DNA from: Streptomyces ficellus | GTDB lineage: Bacteria > Actinomycetota > Actinomycetes > Streptomycetales > Streptomycetaceae | Assembly (NCBI RefSeq): GCF_009739905.1 | Contig: NZ_CP034279.1 | Location: 2,356,001-2,420,000 of the forward strand | Length of the DNA stretch: 64,000 bases | Direction of reading: 5' to 3' | In this document: positions 59,779-64,000 of the stretch, one piece after another | Layout: each line of letters begins with the position of its first letter | Numbering within the stretch: the first letter of the stretch is position 1 | Program-made: the position numbers and the translations under genes | Notes under the pieces: model-generated | Told to the model about the DNA's origin: nothing | Databases searched by the model: none | Seen by the model: the letters and a program-made list of their open reading frames with translations, nothing else

Positions 59779-60930
59779 GTGGACACGCACACTTGTGTGG
59801 CCTGTGAAGACGGAGTGAGAATCCGACGCATGATCCAGGGAGAACTGACCACTCTTGGCCTGGGCAGGACGGAGCAGCGCGCCTACGAGGCACTGCTGCG
59901 GGAACAGGCGGACGGGGCGGACGAGTTGGCGCGGCTGCTCGACCTGCCGCGCACGCAGCTGGACGAGGCGCTGGAACGGCTCGTCGAGCACGGTTTCGCC
60001 CGGCCGCCCCACCCGTCGTCCTGCGAGAGCGACGCGCTGCCGCACCCGGCCGCGCCCGCCGCCGCCATCCGTACGCTGATCCACCGCCGCCAGGCCGAGT
60101 TGCATCTGAGGTCGGCCGAGCTGGCGCGGCTGCGGCTGGCCGCCGACCGGCTCGCGGGGGACGCCGACGCCCCCGGGGGTGACCGGGGGCGGGTCGAGGT
60201 GGTGACGGGGCGGGCCGTCGCCGAGCGGGCCGGGCGGCTGCTGGAGGGGGCGGAACGGGAGGTCGTGATCCTGGACCGCCCTCCCTTCACCGCGCTGGAC
60301 GTCGAGTCGCTGCTGGCGCGGGGCGTGGAGGTGCGGGCGGTGCTGGACCGGGCCGGGCTCGCCGACCCGGACCGGGTGCGGGCGCTGTCCGGCCTGGTGG
60401 GGCGCGGGCTGCGGCTGCGGGTGGCGGCGGACGTCCCGGCGAGGCTGGTGGCGGTGGACCGGCGCGTGACGCTGCTGCCACCGACGGACGCCGCGGGTCC
60501 GCGGGCCACCGCGCTGGTGATCGGTGACGGGCTGCTGTGCGGGGTGCTGCTGCCGCTGTTCGAGGCCGTGTGGGAGCGGGCCGTCCCGCTGCCCGCCACG
60601 GACGGAAGCGGAACCCGGACGGGGACGGGGGCCGGGGCCGGGACTGCTCTGCCCGGGCCGGGGGCCGCCCTGCCCGAGCCGCAGCGCGAACTGCTGGCGC
60701 TGCTCGCGGCGGGGCTGAAGGACGAGGCGATCGCCCGCCGGCTGGGCGTCCATGTGCACACGGCACGGCGGCGGATCAGCGGGCTGCTGGAGTCGCTGGG
60801 GGCCCGGACCCGGTTCCAGGCGGGGGCGCGGGCGGCGTCGCGGGGATGGCTGGATGACGGGCCGGGCGATGGGCAAGGATGTGCGGTATGCGCTGGAAGA
60901 GGCCGTTGTTGTGGATCGTCGCCGTCGTGA
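59779..60930 (+). CDS. LuxR-type regulator with N-terminal TrmB-like helix-turn-helix
   Basis: 383 residues from GTG 59779 behind GGAGGGG. The N terminus carries a TrmB-like HTH (LGLGRTEQRAYEALLREQADGADELARLLDLPRTQLDEALERL), and the C terminus a LuxR HTH (PEPQRELLALLAAGLKDEAIARRLGVHVHTARRRISGLLESLGA). The middle is a phospholipase-D-like fold (VEVVTGRAVAERAGRLLEGAEREVVILDRPPF) with no catalytic HKD. The arrangement occurs in Streptomyces regulators of secreted enzymes. It is divergent from the M4 protease gene, with about 80 bases between; ATGGCCAT lies there as a short palindrome. Regulation of the protease is inference. Its 3' end overlaps the next gene by 43 bases. Confidence 0.85.
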   Translation: MDTHTCVACEDGVRIRRMIQGELTTLGLGRTEQRAYEALLREQADGADELARLLDLPRTQLDEALERLVEHGFARPPHPSSCESDALPHPAAPAAAIRTLIHRRQAELHLRSAELARLRLAADRLAGDADAPGGDRGRVEVVTGRAVAERAGRLLEGAEREVVILDRPPFTALDVESLLARGVEVRAVLDRAGLADPDRVRALSGLVGRGLRLRVAADVPARLVAVDRRVTLLPPTDAAGPRATALVIGDGLLCGVLLPLFEAVWERAVPLPATDGSGTRTGTGAGAGTALPGPGAALPEPQRELLALLAAGLKDEAIARRLGVHVHTARRRISGLLESLGARTRFQAGARAASRGWLDDGPGDGQGCAVCAGRGRCCGSSPS

Positions 60931-61706
60931 CCACCGCCACCGCGTGCGGGGGCGCGTCCCATTCGGCCCCGCGCGCGGGCGGTTCGCCCGGGGGCGTCGC
61001 GAGCGGGAAGCCGGCGCCGCAGCGTTCGGCGGCGGCGTCCGCGGGTTTGCCGACGGTCGGGGTGCTCCTGGACGAGGACGGCCACTGGTGCACCGCGAGC
61101 GTGGTGGACAGCCCGCGCGGCAACGTCGTCGCGACCGCCGCGCACTGCGTGTACGCGGACGGCTCGGCCAGTTCGGACTTCTCGTTCGCCCCGGGCTACG
61201 GCGGCAAGGGCGCGGGCCGGACCCCGTACGGCACGTGGAAGGTCCGTACGGTGCAGGTGGCCGACGCGTGGAAGGCCGCCGGTGACGACGCGGACGCCCA
61301 CGACTACGCGTTCCTGACGCTGGACCCCGACAGCCGGGGCCGCCAGGTGCAACAGGTGGTGGGCGCGGCCCGGCCCGACTGGACGTCCGGCCCCGAGCGG
61401 CGCGTGACGGTGACCGGTTACCCCAACGCGGACCACAACCCGGACGGCACGCCCGTCACGTGCACCACCGACACCCGCAGGGACCCGGACCTGGCCGGGT
61501 CGATGCGGATGGAGTGCGACGGCTTCTTCGACGGTACGAGCGGCAGCCCGTGGCTCGCCGACGGCCGCCTGATCGGTGTCCTGAGCGGCGGGGACACGGA
61601 CACGGAGTCGACGGCGGTCGTCTTCGACGCGAGGACGCGCGCCCTGTACGACCGCGCGGTGAAGGCCGCGGCGACCCCCGCGCCGCCGGCCCCGGCCCGC
61701 CTCTGA
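60888..61706 (+). CDS. trypsin-like serine protease, lipoprotein
   Basis: 272 residues from ATG 60888, with AAGGAT 7 bases before; ATG 60879 is an alternative. The signal peptide ends with a lipobox-like TTATACGG (Cys about residue 20), suggesting membrane attachment. The catalytic triad is complete: His in TAAHCVYADG, Asp in AHDYAFLTL and Ser in DGTSGSPWLADG. It resembles chymotrypsin-fold proteases of the S1 family, acting outside the membrane. It overlaps the 3' end of the LuxR regulator gene by 43 bases in another frame, which implies joint transcription. A terminator follows. Confidence 0.92.
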   Translation: MRWKRPLLWIVAVVTTATACGGASHSAPRAGGSPGGVASGKPAPQRSAAASAGLPTVGVLLDEDGHWCTASVVDSPRGNVVATAAHCVYADGSASSDFSFAPGYGGKGAGRTPYGTWKVRTVQVADAWKAAGDDADAHDYAFLTLDPDSRGRQVQQVVGAARPDWTSGPERRVTVTGYPNADHNPDGTPVTCTTDTRRDPDLAGSMRMECDGFFDGTSGSPWLADGRLIGVLSGGDTDTESTAVVFDARTRALYDRAVKAAATPAPPAPARL

Positions 61707-61770
61707 GGCCCCGTCACGGGAGTGGCTGCGGCGGGGCCCAGGGCCCTGGCCGGGCCCGGAGCCCAGGCGG

Positions 61771-61797
61771 CCCCGGGGTCACAGGGACCCCGGGGCT
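61771..61797. terminator. terminator between the serine protease and lon
   Basis: GCCCCGGGGTC (61771-61781) pairs with GACCCCGGGGC (61787-61797) around a 5-base loop. It lies between the convergent ends at 61706 and 61803 and can serve both. Confidence 0.72.
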
Positions 61798-61802
61798 CGG
61801 GG

Positions 61803-64000
61803 TCAGGCGGCCAGGGGAACCTCCGTCCTCGCGGGGGCGAGGGCCAGTTCCAGGACCTGCCGGACGTCCGTGACCGGGTGGACCTCCAGCTTGTCGAGGA
61901 TTTCGGCCGGGACGTCGTCCAGGTCCGCCTCGTTCCGCTTGGGGATGATCACCGTGGTGATGCCCGCCCGGTGGGCGGCCAGCAGCTTCTGCTTGACCCC
62001 GCCGATCGGCAGCACCCGCCCGGTCAGGGACACCTCGCCCGTCATCGCCACGTCGTCGCGGACGAGCCGCCCCGACAGCAGGGAGGCGAGGGCCGTCGTC
62101 ATGGTGATGCCCGCGCTCGGGCCGTCCTTGGGCACCGCGCCCGCCGGGAAGTGGATGTGCACGCCCCGGTCCTTCAGGCCGGTGACGGGCAGCTCCAGTT
62201 CGGCGCCGTGCGACCGCAGGAAGCTCAGCGCGATCTGCGCGGACTCCTTCATCACGTCACCGAGCTGGCCGGTCAGCGTCAGCCCGGCCGCGCCCGTCTC
62301 GGGGTCGGCCAGCGACGCCTCGACGAACAGGACGTCACCGCCCGCGCCGGTGACCGCGAGTCCGGTGGCGACACCGGGCACGGAGGTGCGGCGCTCGGCC
62401 GGGTCCTGGGAGGACTCGGGCACGTGGTGCGGCCGGCCGATGAGCCCGCGCAGGTCGTCCGCGCCGATGGTGTACGGCAGCTCCTGCTCGCCCAGTTCGT
62501 GCCGGGCCGCGACCTTGCGCAGCAGCCGGGCGACCGACCGCTCCAGGTTCCGCACGCCCGCCTCGCGGGTGTACTCACCGGCGAGCCTGCGCAGCGCCGA
62601 CTCGTCCAGCGTCACCTCGCCGGGCTCCAGGCCCGCCCGCTCCAGCTGGCGCGGCAGGAGGTGGTCGCGGGCGATGACGACCTTCTCGTCCTCGGTGTAG
62701 CCGTCGAGGCGGACCAGCTCCATGCGGTCCAGCAGGGCCTCGGGGATGGCCTCCAGGACGTTGGCGGTGGCGAGGAAGACCACGTCCGACAGGTCGAGCT
62801 CGACCTCCAGGTAGTGGTCGCGGAAGGTGTGGTTCTGCGCCGGGTCGAGGACCTCCAGCAGGGCCGCCGCCGGGTCGCCCCGGAAGTCGGAGCCGACCTT
62901 GTCGATCTCGTCGAGCAGGACCACCGGGTTCATGGACCCGGCCTCCTTGATCGCCCGTACGATCCGGCCCGGCAGGGCGCCCACGTACGTACGCCGGTGG
63001 CCCCGGATCTCCGCCTCGTCGCGTACGCCGCCGAGCGCGACCCGGACGAAGCCGCGGCCCATCGCGTGCGCGACGGACTCGCCCAGCGAGGTCTTGCCGA
63101 CGCCGGGCGGCCCCACCAGGGCGAGGACGGCCCCGCCGCGCCGCCCGCCGACGACGCCGAGGCCCCGGTCGGCACGCCGCTTGCGCACCGCGAGGTACTC
63201 GGTGATGCGCTCCTTCACGTCCTCCAGGCCCGCGTGTTCGGCGTCCAGGACGTCCCGGGCGCCCTTGATGTCGTACCCGTCCTCGGTGCGCTCGTTCCAC
63301 GGCATCTCCAGCACCGTGTCGAGCCAGGTGCGGATCCAGGCGGTCTCCGGGTTCTGGTCGCTGGACCGCTCCAGCTTGTCGACCTCCTTGAGCGCGGCCT
63401 CGCGCACCTTCGCGGGGAGGTCGGCCGCCTCGACGCGGGCCCGGTAGTCGTCGGACTCCTCGCCGTCCCCGTCACCGTTGAGCTCGCGCAGCTCCTTGCG
63501 TACGGCGTCGAGTTGACGGCGCAGCAGGAACTCGCGCTGCTGCTTGTCGACGCCTTCCTGGACGTCCTTGGCGATGGACTCGGCGACGTCCTGCTCGGCG
63601 AGGTGCTCGCGCAGCTGCTCGGTGGCGAGCTTCAGACGGGCGACCGGGTCCTCCGTCTCCAGCAGCTCCACCTTCTGAGCGGCGGTCAGGAAGGGCGAGT
63701 AGCCGGAGTTGTCGGCGAGGGCGGAGACGCCGTCGATCTGCTGGACCCGGTCCACGACCTGCCAGGCGCCGCGCTTCTTCAGCCAGCTGGTGGCGAGCGC
63801 CTTGTACTCCTTGACGAGTTCGGCGACCGCGCCGGGCAGCGGGTCGGGCACCGACTCGCCGACGGTGGTTCCCTCCACCCACAGGGCCGCACCGGGCCCC
63901 GTCGTACCGGCGCCGATCTTCACCCGGCCACGGCCACGGATCAGCGCGCCGGGGTCGCCGTCGGAGAGCCGCCCCACCTGCTCGACGGTGCCGAGGACAC
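61803..64000 (-). CDS. lon: Lon ATP-dependent protease (N terminus outside the window)
   Basis: The frame is open to the right edge; about 731 codons are visible. The AAA+ motor has Walker A GPPGVGKTSLG, Walker B PVVLLDEIDKV and sensor residues in GVRNLERSVARLLRK. The protease domain has the catalytic Ser in PKDGPSAGITMTTAL and the Lys in GGVKQKLLAAHRAG. The helical linker before the motor (YKALATSWLKKRGAWQVVDRVQQIDGVSAL and EFLLRRQLDAVRKELREL) is typical of LonA. It degrades misfolded and regulatory proteins in the cytosol. The start and heat-shock promoter are outside the window. Confidence 0.96.
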   Translation of the reverse strand, partial: VLGTVEQVGRLSDGDPGALIRGRGRVKIGAGTTGPGAALWVEGTTVGESVPDPLPGAVAELVKEYKALATSWLKKRGAWQVVDRVQQIDGVSALADNSGYSPFLTAAQKVELLETEDPVARLKLATEQLREHLAEQDVAESIAKDVQEGVDKQQREFLLRRQLDAVRKELRELNGDGDGEESDDYRARVEAADLPAKVREAALKEVDKLERSSDQNPETAWIRTWLDTVLEMPWNERTEDGYDIKGARDVLDAEHAGLEDVKERITEYLAVRKRRADRGLGVVGGRRGGAVLALVGPPGVGKTSLGESVAHAMGRGFVRVALGGVRDEAEIRGHRRTYVGALPGRIVRAIKEAGSMNPVVLLDEIDKVGSDFRGDPAAALLEVLDPAQNHTFRDHYLEVELDLSDVVFLATANVLEAIPEALLDRMELVRLDGYTEDEKVVIARDHLLPRQLERAGLEPGEVTLDESALRRLAGEYTREAGVRNLERSVARLLRKVAARHELGEQELPYTIGADDLRGLIGRPHHVPESSQDPAERRTSVPGVATGLAVTGAGGDVLFVEASLADPETGAAGLTLTGQLGDVMKESAQIALSFLRSHGAELELPVTGLKDRGVHIHFPAGAVPKDGPSAGITMTTALASLLSGRLVRDDVAMTGEVSLTGRVLPIGGVKQKLLAAHRAGITTVIIPKRNEADLDDVPAEILDKLEVHPVTDVRQVLELALAPARTEVPLAA

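Overview
The window reads as chromosomal DNA of a Streptomyces or close relative. Base composition is very G+C-rich with strong third-position G/C bias, GTG and TTG starts are frequent, many gene pairs overlap as ATGA or GTGA, and the content is typical of the group: the GlgE alpha-glucan pathway, Ku with separate LigD-type polymerase and ligase genes, a conservon (cvnABCD) and a Lon protease. No rRNA, tRNA, CRISPR array or intact insertion sequence was found. All functional names come from reading translated motifs; no database search was possible.

Layout. 1-3.4 kb: 3' part of glgE overlapping glgB; a GlgM-type glucosyltransferase lies further on at 19.0-20.2 kb, and together they describe maltose-1-phosphate-based alpha-glucan synthesis. 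3.4-6.4 kb: a KhtT/KhtU-like regulator-antiporter pair and a second antiporter converging on it. 6.5-14.4 kb: a ten-gene, mostly translationally coupled minus-strand operon (LtrA-like membrane protein, two SnoaL-like proteins, an ankyrin protein, a muconolactone-isomerase-like protein, a ThDP enzyme, a cupin, a quinone-oxidoreductase-like dehydrogenase, an NmrA-like protein and a small dimeric alpha-beta barrel protein). It looks like a small-molecule pathway with no product I recognise. 14.8-18.9 kb: a secreted beta-propeller protein, an MFS exporter, two tandem NTF2-like exported proteins and a short-chain dehydrogenase. The dehydrogenase gene and the ten-gene operon share an almost identical leaderless promoter with an upstream palindrome.

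20.8-24.5 kb: non-homologous end joining (Ku, polymerase, ligase) and a NERD protein. 24.6-32.4 kb: a HEAT-repeat protein, a zinc ribbon protein, a lipoprotein plus histidine kinase without a response regulator, and a SEDS glycosyltransferase/class B PBP pair driven by an apparent leaderless promoter with a palindrome. 32.4-40.3 kb: a Pro/Gly-rich membrane protein, two divergent diiron proteins with a TetR regulator, a pseudokinase-beta-propeller fusion, and an NlpC/P60 hydrolase whose Shine-Dalgarno sequence lies inside a perfect hairpin. 40.3-42.6 kb: a MocR regulator and an EamA transporter whose start codons overlap inside a palindrome.

42.6-48.3 kb is an accessory island next to a broken acetyltransferase gene. 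It holds a PIMT-like methyltransferase with a small partner protein that ends in a Pro-rich, Asp-Gly-containing tail (candidate RiPP precursor), an XRE regulator, a pterin dehydratase-like gene and a markedly lower-G+C abortive-infection (AIPR) gene broken by one in-frame stop. 48.3-53.9 kb: conservon with a styrene-monooxygenase-like flavoprotein. 54.3-64.0 kb: a PP2C-like protein, a secreted propeller protein, a MarR regulator, an M4 metalloprotease with a divergent LuxR-type regulator, a serine protease and the 5'-truncated lon gene.
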